Positions 37,641 to 47,260 of a stretch of 64,000 nt of DNA are shown here, piece after piece. Origin of the DNA: Alphaproteobacteria bacterium (GTDB lineage Bacteria > Pseudomonadota > Alphaproteobacteria > Micavibrionales > Micavibrionaceae). The stretch covers positions 38,535 through 102,534 of the forward strand of contig NVUR01000004.1 of the NCBI GenBank assembly GCA_002401965.1, read 5' to 3'. Every line of letters starts with the position of its first letter. Within the stretch, counting starts at the first letter, position 1. The position numbers were made by a program, and so were the translations under genes. The notes under the pieces are model-generated. The model had not been told where the DNA came from and made no database searches. It saw nothing but the letters and a program-made list of their open reading frames with translations.

Positions 37641-40244
37641 TTGAGCAAAAATCTCGTTATTGTTGAATCGCCCGCAAAAGCAAAAACCATCAACAAGTAT
37701 CTCGGCTCTGATTTTGAGGTGCTGGCATCCTATGGGCATGTTCGTGATTTGGTGAACAAAGATGGCTCTGTTCTGCCGGATGAAGATTTCGCGATGAAGT
37801 GGCAGCTTGGTGATCGCGCCGATAAAAACGTTAAAGATATTAAAAAGGCTTTGAAAAAAGCCGATGCATTGTATCTCGCACCTGACCCTGACAGAGAGGG
37901 AGAAGCAATCGCATGGCATATATATGAGTTACTGGATGAAGATGGCTTATTAGAAGGCAAAGAAGTTCACCGCGTTACGTTTAACGAGATTACAAAAACC
38001 GCCGTTAAAACCGCTTTTGAAAATGCCAGAGAATTGGATCAGCCGTTAATTGATGCTTATCTTGCGCGCCGTGCGCTGGATTATCTGGTTGGCTTTAATA
38101 TTTCCCCTGTTTTGTGGCGTAAGTTGCCCGGTTCACGTTCTGCGGGACGTGTGCAATCTGTTGCTCTGCGCCTGATTTGTGAGCGCGAGACCGAAATTGA
38201 AATTTTCAAGCCTCAGGAATATTGGAGCATCGAAACCCAACACCGCACACCGGAAGGCGCGCCCTTCGTCGCCCGCCTGACGCATTTGGCTGGTAATAAA
38301 CTGGGTAAATTCGATATCCCGAGCGAAGAAACAGCCACCGCCGCCGTTGAGCGCATCAAGAACAAGACCCTCTCGGTTCAAAAAATCGAGAAGAAACAAG
38401 TCCGCCGCAGCCCATCCGCGCCGTTCATCACATCCTCCCTACAAATGGAAGCCTCGCGCAAGCTGGGCATGTCCGCATCAAACGCGATGCGCCTTGCACA
38501 AAGATTATATGAAGGCGGCGAAGATGGCGGTCTGATTACTTATATGAGAACAGACGGTACGACCCTATCCGAAGATGCGGTCAAGCAATGTCGCAGTGTG
38601 ATTGTCAAAGATTACGGCGATAAATATCTGCCCGATGCACCGCGTCTCTATAAATCCAAAGCCAAGAACGCGCAAGAGGCGCATGAAGCGATCAGACCAA
38701 CCAGTTTAAGCCGCACCCCTGCCTCACTTAAAGGCAAGTTAGAGCACGATCAATGGCGTCTTTATGATTTGATCTGGAAACGCACAATCGCATCCCAGAT
38801 GGAAAATGCGATCATGGATCAAATGAAAATTGATTTATCGGATGGTACAGATGATGTTGTCTTGCGCGCTAATGGCTCTGTCATTGCATTTGACGGTTTC
38901 TTGACACTGTATCAAGAAGACACGGATGATGATGAAAACGTCAAAGAATCAGATCGCCGCTTACCCGCGATGAAGCAAGGCGATGCAGCCAAACTGGTTG
39001 ATACAACGCCAAACCAACATTTCACACAACCACCACCGCGCTATTCCGAAGCATCTTTGGTTAAGAGAATGGAAGAGCTTGGCATTGGCCGCCCATCAAC
39101 TTATGCCTCCATCATGCAAGTGTTGCGTGATCGCGATTATGTGGTGATGGATAAGCGTCGTTTTATACCCGAAGATCGCGGTCGTCTGGTAACAACGTTC
39201 CTATCCAAATTCTTCACCCGCTATGTTGATTATGATTTCACAGCCAATCTGGAAGAAGAGCTGGATGCGATTGCATCGGGCAATCTACCATGGAAAGACG
39301 CGCTGAAACTTTTCTGGAAAGATTTCAAAGTTGCTGTTGATGGCACAAAAGAACTCACCATTACCGAGGTTATCGACCATCTTGACGCCGAACTTGGCCC
39401 TCACTTTTTCCCCGAGGGTGATGACAGCAGGTGCTGTAAGGCTTGTACGGATAATAAAGAATTGGACGCTGGTCGTCTCGGCCTGAAGTTGGGTAAATTC
39501 GGCGCATTTATCGGCTGTTCGAACTATCCTGAATGTAAGTTCACACGTCCGCTTGTTGTGCCGGATGGCACAGAGGATGACCACGCAGCTCTTGCGAATG
39601 AGCCAAAAATTCTAGGTGAAGAAGAAGGCACAGGGCGTTCAATATCACTACGCCGTGGCCCTTATGGCCCGTATGTGCAAATCGACCCACCACCAGAGGC
39701 CATCGCCGAAGTGGACGCGATTAATAAAGAGTTTGAAAAAGAATTTGAGGCCAAGGTTAAAAAAGCCGAAGAGAATGGCAAAAAACCACCGAAAAAGGCC
39801 AAACGCAAAGCGCAACCAAAGCCGAAACGCCAAGGTCTGCCCGCAGGTACAAATATCGAGGATGTTACATTGGAAATGGCAGTTGGCTTATTGGCCTTGC
39901 CGCGTGATGTCGGTACGCACCCTGAAACGGGTGATATGATACAGGCCGGTATTGGCCGCTTTGGCCCGTTCTTGAAACATGAAGGCAAGTTTACATCTCT
40001 GCCCAAGGATGATGATGTGATGCATGTCGGTATGAACCGCGCGGTTGAAGTGCTGGCTCTTGCCGCAGAAAAACGTGCCGCGAAAGACGCCGCAAAGCTC
40101 ATAAAAGACGCCGAAAGAGAAGAAAAATCAGTAGAAAAGAAGAAAGCCACGAAAAAGAAAAAATCCGCGGCTAAAAAGAAAAAGACTCCGGCAAAGAAAA
40201 AATCGGCAGCTAAGAAACCTGCAGCTAAAAAGAAAAGCGCATAA
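37641..40244 (+). CDS. topA: DNA topoisomerase I
   Basis: Type IA topoisomerase that relaxes negative supercoils, 867 aa, starting at TTG 20 bp after a stop on the preceding gene (GGATAT upstream). The Toprim domain has VIVESPAKAKTINKYLG and APDPDREGEAIAWH. The catalytic Tyr is in LITYMRTDGT (~298). Zinc-ribbon-like Cys clusters lie near 595-635 (CCKACTDN, GCSNYPECKF). The last ~45 residues are a Lys/Ala-rich tail similar to those in other alphaproteobacteria. Confidence 0.97.
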   Translation: MSKNLVIVESPAKAKTINKYLGSDFEVLASYGHVRDLVNKDGSVLPDEDFAMKWQLGDRADKNVKDIKKALKKADALYLAPDPDREGEAIAWHIYELLDEDGLLEGKEVHRVTFNEITKTAVKTAFENARELDQPLIDAYLARRALDYLVGFNISPVLWRKLPGSRSAGRVQSVALRLICERETEIEIFKPQEYWSIETQHRTPEGAPFVARLTHLAGNKLGKFDIPSEETATAAVERIKNKTLSVQKIEKKQVRRSPSAPFITSSLQMEASRKLGMSASNAMRLAQRLYEGGEDGGLITYMRTDGTTLSEDAVKQCRSVIVKDYGDKYLPDAPRLYKSKAKNAQEAHEAIRPTSLSRTPASLKGKLEHDQWRLYDLIWKRTIASQMENAIMDQMKIDLSDGTDDVVLRANGSVIAFDGFLTLYQEDTDDDENVKESDRRLPAMKQGDAAKLVDTTPNQHFTQPPPRYSEASLVKRMEELGIGRPSTYASIMQVLRDRDYVVMDKRRFIPEDRGRLVTTFLSKFFTRYVDYDFTANLEEELDAIASGNLPWKDALKLFWKDFKVAVDGTKELTITEVIDHLDAELGPHFFPEGDDSRCCKACTDNKELDAGRLGLKLGKFGAFIGCSNYPECKFTRPLVVPDGTEDDHAALANEPKILGEEEGTGRSISLRRGPYGPYVQIDPPPEAIAEVDAINKEFEKEFEAKVKKAEENGKKPPKKAKRKAQPKPKRQGLPAGTNIEDVTLEMAVGLLALPRDVGTHPETGDMIQAGIGRFGPFLKHEGKFTSLPKDDDVMHVGMNRAVEVLALAAEKRAAKDAAKLIKDAEREEKSVEKKKATKKKKSAAKKKKTPAKKKSAAKKPAAKKKSA

Positions 40245-40246
40245 AT

Positions 40247-42568
40247 ATGAGTGCATTAAGCAAAGAAGCAATTTTCGACTTTATACAATCTTCCGCCACA
40301 CCTGTAACCAAACGTCAGGTTGCCCGTGCCTTTCATATTAAGGGCGGTGAAAATCGTGTTGCACTGAAACAGATTCTTAAAGCCCTTTGTAATGATGGAA
40401 CAATCACGAAACAAACCGGCGGCGTTTATAGCGCACCGGATGGCTTGCCTTCAGTCTCTGTGCTGGAAGTATCAGAGATTGATTTAGACGGCGATGTCTT
40501 TGCCGTGCCATTGGAGTGGGACGAAAACTTAAAAGGCCCACCGCCACGCATCGAAATTGTTCCCGACCAAAAGAACTTCAAGAATATTCGCGAGAAGAGC
40601 CGCGCTTTATGTCGTCTTTCCAAACAAAGTGACAATGTCTATGAGGCACGTATTATTCGCCTGATTGATGAAGGCTCGCGCTATGAGGGCGGCAGCGTCA
40701 TTGGCATTATCCGCATACAGAAAAACGACGCAATTTTGCAGCCCACAAATAAACGCGCAAAATATGATTTCGATATTTTGACCGGTGATCTAAATGGCGC
40801 GAAAGATGGCGATCTAGCCAAGGCAGAAGTTCTGCCATCTCGCGGCGTAAAGCGTAAGCGCGTGCGCATTGTCGATGTACTTGGCAAACAAGATGATCCT
40901 AAAGCTATTAGTTTGATCTCCTTGCATGAAGCAGGGCTAAGTGACACCTTCCCCGAGGCCGTCATAAAAGAGACAAACGGCCTGAAAGTGCCTGATATAA
41001 AAGGCCGTGAAGATTTACGCGATACACCGTTGGTCACTATTGATGGCGCGGATGCGCGTGATTTTGATGATGCGGTCTTTGCGGAAAAGCTGGAAGACGG
41101 CACATATCACCTGATCGTCGCCATTGCCGATGTGGCGCATTATGTCCGCCAAGGTACTAATCTGGATGATGAAGCACAAAAGCGCGGGAACTCAACCTAT
41201 TTCCCTGATCGCGTTGTGCCGATGCTGCCTGAGGCTCTATCGAATGATCTATGTTCACTGCGCCCGCATGAAACCCGCGCTTCCCTTGCTGCCCATATGT
41301 GGATTGATGCGCGTGGGAAGCTCATACGCCATAAAGTCGTGCGCGCCCTGATTAAATCCCATGCTCGCCTGACCTATGAACAGGTACAAGCCGCGCAGGA
41401 TGGTCAAACTGATGAGATCACCGCGCCGCTGATGAAGGACGTTATTACACCGCTTTATACGGTTTATGAGGTGCTGGACAAGGCGCGCCGTGATCGTGGA
41501 GCGCTTGATCTCGACCTACCCGAACGCCAGATCCTTATCAATGATAAAGGCGAGATGACAGGCGTTACAACGCGGATGCGTCTGGATGCGCATAAGCTGA
41601 TTGAAGAATTCATGATTCTGGCCAATGTTACGGCGGCCTCAGCCATAGAAGCAAAAATGCGCGGCGCGAAGGGCGATTACCCGTGTGTTTACCGTGTTCA
41701 TGACAAGCCCAGCTATGAGAAATTAGAAGGCGCGCGTGACTTTATCGAGAGCTTCGGTCTGTCTCTGCCTAAGGGTTCATCCATAAAGCCGAAACAGATC
41801 AATCATTTGCTACAAGCCGCAGCGGAACATTCCTATTCCCATCTCATTTCACAGATGGTTTTACGCACGCAAAGCCAAGCGATCTACTCCACACAAAATC
41901 TCGGGCATTTTGGATTGGCGTTAGAGAAATACGCGCATTTCACTTCCCCTATTCGCCGTTATGCTGACTTACTTGTCCATCGTGCCTTGATCGGTGCTTA
42001 CGGGCTTGGTGATGGTGGCTTGACCGAACTGGAGAGATCGCGCATTGACGAGATTGCACAACACATCTCCGAGACCGAGCGTACTTCCATGGGCGCAGAG
42101 CGCAGCGCGGTTGATCGCTTTACCGCCAGTTATCTCTCCGAGCATATCGGCGCGGAATTTGAAGGTAAAATTAATGGCGTTACCCGCTTTGGCCTGTTCG
42201 TCACCTTAAGCGAAAGCGGCGCAGATGGCCTGATCCCCATGCGATCTTTGGGTGATGATTATTATATCCATGATGAAAAAGCACACGCTTTGGTCGGACG
42301 TAAGCATAAGCAAGTTTACCGCCTTGGCGCACCCATGCGTATTATCATTAAAGAAGCCAACGGCATTACAGGATCATGTGTGTTTGCGCCCGCTCCGGGG
42401 CAACAAGGCGCAGATATTCCGGGCATGGCTGCGCCGAAAATTTCCGGTGGTCATGATGGTCGCAAACATAGCCGTGGCAGCCATAAATCATCAGGAAAGC
42501 CATGGGAAAAGCCCGATGGAAAAGGCCATAAAAAACAGCGACATTCGGGTAAACGAAAAAAACGATAA
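40247..42568 (+). CDS. rnr: ribonuclease R
   Basis: A 773-aa processive 3'-5' exoribonuclease of the RNB family, 2 bp after topA. N-terminal helix-turn-helix and cold-shock-like domains cover about 1-240. The catalytic centre is in TIDGADARDFDDAVFAEK (~265). Late RNB motifs are THFTSPIRRYADL-like near 565. A C-terminal S1 domain (GKINGVTRFGLFVTLSESGADGL, ~640) is followed by a Lys/His/Gly-rich tail. RNase R also degrades tmRNA-associated messages, and tmRNA is encoded in this window. Confidence 0.96.
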   Translation: MSALSKEAIFDFIQSSATPVTKRQVARAFHIKGGENRVALKQILKALCNDGTITKQTGGVYSAPDGLPSVSVLEVSEIDLDGDVFAVPLEWDENLKGPPPRIEIVPDQKNFKNIREKSRALCRLSKQSDNVYEARIIRLIDEGSRYEGGSVIGIIRIQKNDAILQPTNKRAKYDFDILTGDLNGAKDGDLAKAEVLPSRGVKRKRVRIVDVLGKQDDPKAISLISLHEAGLSDTFPEAVIKETNGLKVPDIKGREDLRDTPLVTIDGADARDFDDAVFAEKLEDGTYHLIVAIADVAHYVRQGTNLDDEAQKRGNSTYFPDRVVPMLPEALSNDLCSLRPHETRASLAAHMWIDARGKLIRHKVVRALIKSHARLTYEQVQAAQDGQTDEITAPLMKDVITPLYTVYEVLDKARRDRGALDLDLPERQILINDKGEMTGVTTRMRLDAHKLIEEFMILANVTAASAIEAKMRGAKGDYPCVYRVHDKPSYEKLEGARDFIESFGLSLPKGSSIKPKQINHLLQAAAEHSYSHLISQMVLRTQSQAIYSTQNLGHFGLALEKYAHFTSPIRRYADLLVHRALIGAYGLGDGGLTELERSRIDEIAQHISETERTSMGAERSAVDRFTASYLSEHIGAEFEGKINGVTRFGLFVTLSESGADGLIPMRSLGDDYYIHDEKAHALVGRKHKQVYRLGAPMRIIIKEANGITGSCVFAPAPGQQGADIPGMAAPKISGGHDGRKHSRGSHKSSGKPWEKPDGKGHKKQRHSGKRKKR

Positions 42569-42642
42569 AACTTCGCGCTGAAATGCTTGACAAACATCGC
42601 AAAACCCTTCATAAAGCCGACTTTACAAGTACTGGTCATTCA

Positions 42643-42723
42643 TATCTTTATCTGGACAAGACATGAGTGACAAAGCGTAGTTGATACGTAAGAATACGAA
42701 TGAAAATGATCCAGATAAAGATA
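42643..42723 (+). promoter_or_regulatory. rpmG leader with a 14-bp perfect inverted repeat
   Basis: TATCTTTATCTGGA (42643-42656) and TCCAGATAAAGATA (42710-42723) are exact inverted copies 53 bp apart. The second arm ends against the AAGGA that serves as ribosome-binding site for rpmG (start 42737). In RNA this would be a stable long-range hairpin next to the SD. It could be a translational or autogenous control leader, or a paired regulator site in DNA. Confidence 0.45.
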
Positions 42724-42736
42724 AGGATGGCCGAAA

Positions 42737-42937
42737 ATGGCAAAAGCGTCACACGTTAAAGTAAGATTAGAAAGCGAAGCTGGTACAGGATACCGTTACT
42801 ACGCAAAACGCAGCACACGCGCGGAATATAAAATAAAGAAGAAAAAATACGACCCTTGGGCTGTAAATCCTGAAACGGGTAACAAAGGCATGCACGTCAT
42901 GTTCGTAGAAAAGAAAATGCCGCCTTCCAAGAAATAG
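42737..42937 (+). CDS. rpmG: 50S ribosomal protein L33
   Basis: A 66-aa basic ribosomal protein. MAKASHVKVRLESEAGTGY, then YYAKRSTRAEYKIKKKKYDP and the C-terminal VFVEKKMPP-type ending fit L33 of the Cys-free form (no zinc ligands). AAGGATGG lies upstream. It follows rnr by 168 bp and has its own leader and terminator. Confidence 0.92.
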   Translation: MAKASHVKVRLESEAGTGYRYYAKRSTRAEYKIKKKKYDPWAVNPETGNKGMHVMFVEKKMPPSKK

Positions 42938-42965
42938 AGAAGACCGACATTCTAAACCAATATCA

Positions 42966-42990
42966 ACGTCCGTTTATCGGGCGTTTTTTA
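42966..42990 (+). terminator. rho-independent terminator after rpmG
   Basis: ACGTCCG/CGGGCGT stem (one G-U) with loop TTTAT followed by six T. Confidence 0.8.
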
Positions 42991-43087
42991 TTATCCAAAG
43001 CACAATAAAAAACCATTAAAGGTTGTCTTGCAAAACGTATCATGCAAAATTGTACTTACGCTCATACAATTTATAAAGGATAAATCA

Positions 43088-44023
43088 ATGAAACGCTTCG
43101 CCCCACTATTCTCAATAGTAGCAGCCTTTTGCTTGTCGTCCTGTGTGGCAGAAAATAAAATTCAACAGCAGCTTGATTTGTTAACGCCTAACATGTCTGC
43201 CTTAAATCCAACAGTCAAAGAAATGCATGGCATCATTCTTAAGGTTAAGGGCTGCCAGATTTCTAATACGCGTATTGCCACATGTCATTTCACCGCCACC
43301 AGTAAGTACCAAGATCGGACGCTTAATCTACTTGGTGGAAATTATACCAAAATTCAAGATGATACGGGGGTGTCATACGACACAATGATCGCTTTTGGAA
43401 AAGATGCGACAGACAGAACCCAAAGATCAACAATGTTAATTGCAGATACGCCATATAATTTTACAATGATGGCACAAAATATTTCAACACAGGCAACAAA
43501 AGTGCGCGCTGTAACCATTAACCGTATGGATGTGACAGGCACAAGCCACGCCGCCAGATATATAAGAACAAACTTTGCACATCCACCTGTAATGAGTAGC
43601 GCAACAATGCAGCAACCCATCCAAACGAATGTGCAAGACACAACGCCAATAGCAAAAGCGCAACAGCAAAACCCGACATCTACACCTCATGGAACAACAC
43701 CATATACTTATCTGTTCGCAAGAATTGTTCCAATTAATGAACATGTTCCTGTAGACGCCGGCATTAAAGCTTTCTGGGGTAATGGTGCATACTTATATTT
43801 AAGTCCTGATGGTCGCCTCGGCCATAACTGGTCAAAGCCCGGCTCTTACGCCTATGTGCCAAAACAAACATGGCATGTCAAAAATAATCACTTAGTCATT
43901 GTTTTCGACCAAATCAGCTATAGCTTTGATTTAAGCGATAAAACATCACCTATGGTGACATATCTGGATCAAGGCGGGGCATTCAAAATGAGTGCCTATC
44001 CGAAAGTGAAAAACCAAAAATAG
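43088..44023 (+). CDS. putative lipoprotein of unknown function
   Basis: A 311-aa protein with a lipoprotein signal (MKRFAPLFSIVAAFCLSSC; lipobox LSSC at about 16-19). The mature part contains a disulfide-capable CQIS...TATCHF pair (~55-65), a Gln/Thr-rich linker near 190-215 and a C-terminal domain with AFWGNGAYLYLSPDGRLGHNWSKPG. I do not recognise either half. AAAGGATAA before ATG 43088 supports this start over one 60 bp earlier. It is convergent with pleD. Confidence 0.7.
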   Translation: MKRFAPLFSIVAAFCLSSCVAENKIQQQLDLLTPNMSALNPTVKEMHGIILKVKGCQISNTRIATCHFTATSKYQDRTLNLLGGNYTKIQDDTGVSYDTMIAFGKDATDRTQRSTMLIADTPYNFTMMAQNISTQATKVRAVTINRMDVTGTSHAARYIRTNFAHPPVMSSATMQQPIQTNVQDTTPIAKAQQQNPTSTPHGTTPYTYLFARIVPINEHVPVDAGIKAFWGNGAYLYLSPDGRLGHNWSKPGSYAYVPKQTWHVKNNHLVIVFDQISYSFDLSDKTSPMVTYLDQGGAFKMSAYPKVKNQK

Positions 44024-44034
44024 AGAAGAACTGT

Positions 44035-45531
44035 TCAAATAGACCCTGTCGCCGCATCAGGGCCATCAGCACTTCCCGAAAAATCGTCTGTATGAGGATC
44101 ACACGCAGCTTTAAAAGAACGCTCAACTTGTTTGTGCTCATCAGGGTTCAATTTACCCTTATTTTCAAACACTGTACAATTCCGTCCAGCGTGCTTGGCA
44201 TCATATAGACATTTATCAGCACGCTCTAAAATTGCAGGAATAGCATGCCCACCACGATTAATAATCGCGCCACCTACCGACGTTGTAATCGTCAGGCTTC
44301 CGCCTTCAACACTGCAAGAAATCGGTTCATCCGCAATCGCGCAACGTAGACGCTCTGCAACCATATAGGCACGCTCTGGCGATACATCAGGCAAAATGGC
44401 AACAAATTCTTCTCCGCCAAGGCGTGCCACCAAATCAAAACTCCGCAGATTATCTTTCATACGATCAGCAAAGACTTTTAAAACCTCATCACCAACTTTA
44501 TGCCCATGCGTATCGTTCACAGCCTTAAAATGGTCAATATCCAGCATAATAACGCCCAATGCTTTATTGCTCTTCGCGTTATTCTCAATCAATTTTTCAA
44601 GATGGACTTCTAAATAACGGCGGTTATACAGCCCCGTCAAACTATCGGTCAGCGCCAAAGACAGGCTGATCTCATAAGTAGAGCGCAAACGCTCCTGAAA
44701 TCTTTTACGGCGAATTTGTGTCCGCACACGGGCAAGCAGCTCATTTTTATCCAAAGGGCGTAAAATATAATCATGCGCGCCTATTTCAAGGCCATGTGCA
44801 ACACGTTCCATGTCATCAGACTCGGCAATCATCACAATCGGCACAGAACGTGTACGTTCGTTTGAGCGAAGATGAGAACAAAGACGTAAACCATCCTCAT
44901 CCTCCAGATTTAAACTCACCATCAAGATATCAAAATCGTGCGCGGCGGTTAACTCCATCGCTTTCATACCATTTTCAACACTCATAACAATGTTAAGATC
45001 CGTGGACAAAGCCTCGGTAATTTTTTTACGCTCAAACTCTTTATTTTCGATCAGTAAGACACGCGCACCCTCAACAGGTTCATTCATGAGATTTGTTTTC
45101 TCGCTGGTCACGCCAAACTGGATGGCTGCATTTTCACGAATGCGCCATTCATCCAACGCCATTTTCAAACGCGCCAAAGATCGCACGCGCGCCATTAAGG
45201 CAATATCATTGATCGGCTTGCTTAAGAAATCATCCGCGCCGACTTCTAATCCGCGCACCTTATCTTGAACATCAGTCAAGGCTGTCACCATAACAACAGG
45301 TATATGTGCATGATCTGGATTGCTCTTTATACGCTTACAAACCTCGAATCCATCCATACCAGGCATCATAATATCCAACAGGACAATATCGGGGTTTTCA
45401 CTTTCGACTTTATCCAAAGCCTCCTGACCACTGGTGGCGGTAATAACCTCATAATACTCACAGGTTAGCTTGGCTTCCAACAATTTTACATTGGGCAGAA
45501 TATCATCAACGACAAGAACACGTGCAGACAT
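44035..45531 (-). CDS. pleD: PleD-type diguanylate cyclase response regulator
   Basis: A 498-aa REC-REC-GGDEF protein that makes c-di-GMP when phosphorylated. The first receiver is canonical (VVDDILPN; Asp in VLLDIMMPGMDG ~53). The second lacks the Asp (MVSLNLEDEDG), as expected for the PleD dimerisation adaptor. The cyclase has DIDHFKAVNDTHGHKVGD and RLGGEEF. An RSFD motif five residues before GGEEF is an intact inhibitory I-site. Its start overlaps the divK stop, so the two are translationally coupled. Confidence 0.95.
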   Translation of the reverse strand: MSARVLVVDDILPNVKLLEAKLTCEYYEVITATSGQEALDKVESENPDIVLLDIMMPGMDGFEVCKRIKSNPDHAHIPVVMVTALTDVQDKVRGLEVGADDFLSKPINDIALMARVRSLARLKMALDEWRIRENAAIQFGVTSEKTNLMNEPVEGARVLLIENKEFERKKITEALSTDLNIVMSVENGMKAMELTAAHDFDILMVSLNLEDEDGLRLCSHLRSNERTRSVPIVMIAESDDMERVAHGLEIGAHDYILRPLDKNELLARVRTQIRRKRFQERLRSTYEISLSLALTDSLTGLYNRRYLEVHLEKLIENNAKSNKALGVIMLDIDHFKAVNDTHGHKVGDEVLKVFADRMKDNLRSFDLVARLGGEEFVAILPDVSPERAYMVAERLRCAIADEPISCSVEGGSLTITTSVGGAIINRGGHAIPAILERADKCLYDAKHAGRNCTVFENKGKLNPDEHKQVERSFKAACDPHTDDFSGSADGPDAATGSI

Positions 45532-45965
45532 TATACGATATCCTTTTGTGGTTTTTCTACGGCTTTGGCTTCAATTTCCGCGTCACCTGCAACATCAACA
45601 CTATTCAAATGCTTTTTAACCACTTCGATAAAGCGCGCAACAGAAATGGGTTTAGAGATATAATCCTCACACCCACCTTCACGGATTTTCTGCTCATCAC
45701 CCTTCATCGCAAACGCGGTGACGGCAATGACAGGAATAGATTTAAGCTCCTCATCCTGTTTTAGCTGCTTTGTGATCTCTAAACCTGATATTTCAGGCAA
45801 CTGGATGTCCATGATAATAAGGTCGGGTTTATGCTCACGCGCCATGCCGAACGCCAGTTTCCCCTCTCTGGTCGACACAGTATCAATATCATGTGCCTCC
45901 AAAAGATCTTGGAAAAGTTTCATATTAAGTTCGTTGTCTTCAACGATGAGAACTGTCTTATTCAT
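45531..45965 (-). CDS. divK: DivK-type single-domain response regulator
   Basis: A 144-aa receiver: [18 protein letters not shown], the Asp in [13 protein letters not shown] (~53), [11 protein letters not shown] and the Lys in YISKPISV. A short C-terminal tail (~20 residues, acidic/Lys-rich) follows the receiver fold. The divK-pleD order is that of Caulobacter, where DivK controls cell-cycle kinases. No divJ/pleC is in the window. Confidence 0.92.
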   Translation of the reverse strand: MNKTVLIVEDNELNMKLFQDLLEAHDIDTVSTREGKLAFGMAREHKPDLIIMDIQLPEISGLEITKQLKQDEELKSIPVIAVTAFAMKGDEQKIREGGCEDYISKPISVARFIEVVKKHLNSVDVAGDAEIEAKAVEKPQKDIV

Positions 45966-46089
45966 GTGTATATCTATTATCCTGATAGATTAAACTTAGA
46001 CCCTGCATCCTAATCGTCAGGGGTTTCTAAAACGTTAAATTTATACTCTATTTATATAATATTAGCATATAATTCACAACCACACGCAA

Positions 46090-46980
46090 TTAATGCTCTT
46101 TCGTGCTGTCATTTTCTTCTGTACCACATGTACTTTCCAACGGTTCAAGCGCACGCAATGTCTGCGTCACAGAAAAATCTTTGTAATTTACTTCCATATC
46201 GGTAATCACGCCATTTTCATGCACAACCAATGACATCTCGTAATCTGCGATTTCTTCAAAATTATTAAGCGGGAAAAAGGCAAGACGCATGTTCCACCCT
46301 TGTGCTGCGATCAAATCTTTATCAATATATTGTGCATATTCCTCTGGCGGGCTATAAGCCGCAGCCTTTCCAATAAAGCTATTTACATCAACTGGACCTT
46401 GCTCATCACTGCCATCAAAGATTGTCGCATTATAAAATCTCTTACCCTGCTTAATTTTTTCCAACACCGACAAAGTATGCGCCATCGGGAAAAGCGTACC
46501 TTCGGGCAAATGAAAACTTAGATCTTTAGGGATAGAATAAACAGCATCAACAGGATAATCCTTACCCTCACCGACCTTCGCACCACCGCGAATTTCTTCG
46601 TATAATATCCCGCCACGTTTACGCTGCATCGTGAAATTAAATGTCCCCCCATCAAAAGACTCATAAGTCGAAAAATCGCTGGTTATCCGCACGGGCGGTA
46701 CTTCCGGATATTCATACGTCATATCAAAGCGATGGGTAGAGACCCACGCATCACAAGAAGGCTGCCACTCATAAAACATCGTTCCGCTGATATTCGAGAT
46801 ATTAGAATCGCTCTTTTTCGCCGATAAGCGCACGTCATATAAAGCCTTATGCGGCATTACCCCCGCAGAACGCGCACGATCAAGAACAGCCGCAGCAGCA
46901 GGCATTGAAAACCCACCCCATGCACATAAAAATATAACAAGGAGAAACTTACTCTTATATTTTTGGCTTACTATATCCAT
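46090..46980 (-). CDS. eipB: EipB-family (DUF1849) periplasmic envelope protein
   Basis: A protein of about 296 aa with a signal peptide (KYKSKFLLVIFLCAWGGFSMPAAA). The mature protein matches the EipB layout: HKALYDVRLSAKKSDSNISN, GTMFYEWQPSCDAWVSTHRF, and a spiral beta sheet rich in Tyr/Phe. Two Cys (SCDAW and the C-terminal ESTCGT) correspond to the conserved disulfide of the family. In Brucella, EipB is required for envelope integrity. I start at MDIVSQKYK (46980); a start 36 bp earlier is possible. Confidence 0.85.
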   Translation of the reverse strand: MDIVSQKYKSKFLLVIFLCAWGGFSMPAAAAVLDRARSAGVMPHKALYDVRLSAKKSDSNISNISGTMFYEWQPSCDAWVSTHRFDMTYEYPEVPPVRITSDFSTYESFDGGTFNFTMQRKRGGILYEEIRGGAKVGEGKDYPVDAVYSIPKDLSFHLPEGTLFPMAHTLSVLEKIKQGKRFYNATIFDGSDEQGPVDVNSFIGKAAAYSPPEEYAQYIDKDLIAAQGWNMRLAFFPLNNFEEIADYEMSLVVHENGVITDMEVNYKDFSVTQTLRALEPLESTCGTEENDSTKEH

Positions 46981-47260
46981 ACAGATAAAACCGCCCTTAC
47001 GCGCAAAATGACCCAATTAACCCTTTGATATTACCCTAAACCAGACAAAGCGGAAAGGGTAATCCCTAAAACTCGGCAAACTCTTCCCAATCATAGGGAG
47101 AAAACTGCCACTTATGGCAAAAATCGCCCTTATCCTTTTTACATAGTACAAACACTTAACCATCTGAAATATATACACATTGCCATAAATTACCATAACT
47201 GGCACACCCCTCGCATAGCTTATGACAAGAACATGGCATGAACATGAAAAGGGTAGCAAT

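Noticed and set aside
39662..40150. 162-aa minus-strand frame within topA
   Set aside because: Shadow created by the Lys/Ala-rich topA 3' end.
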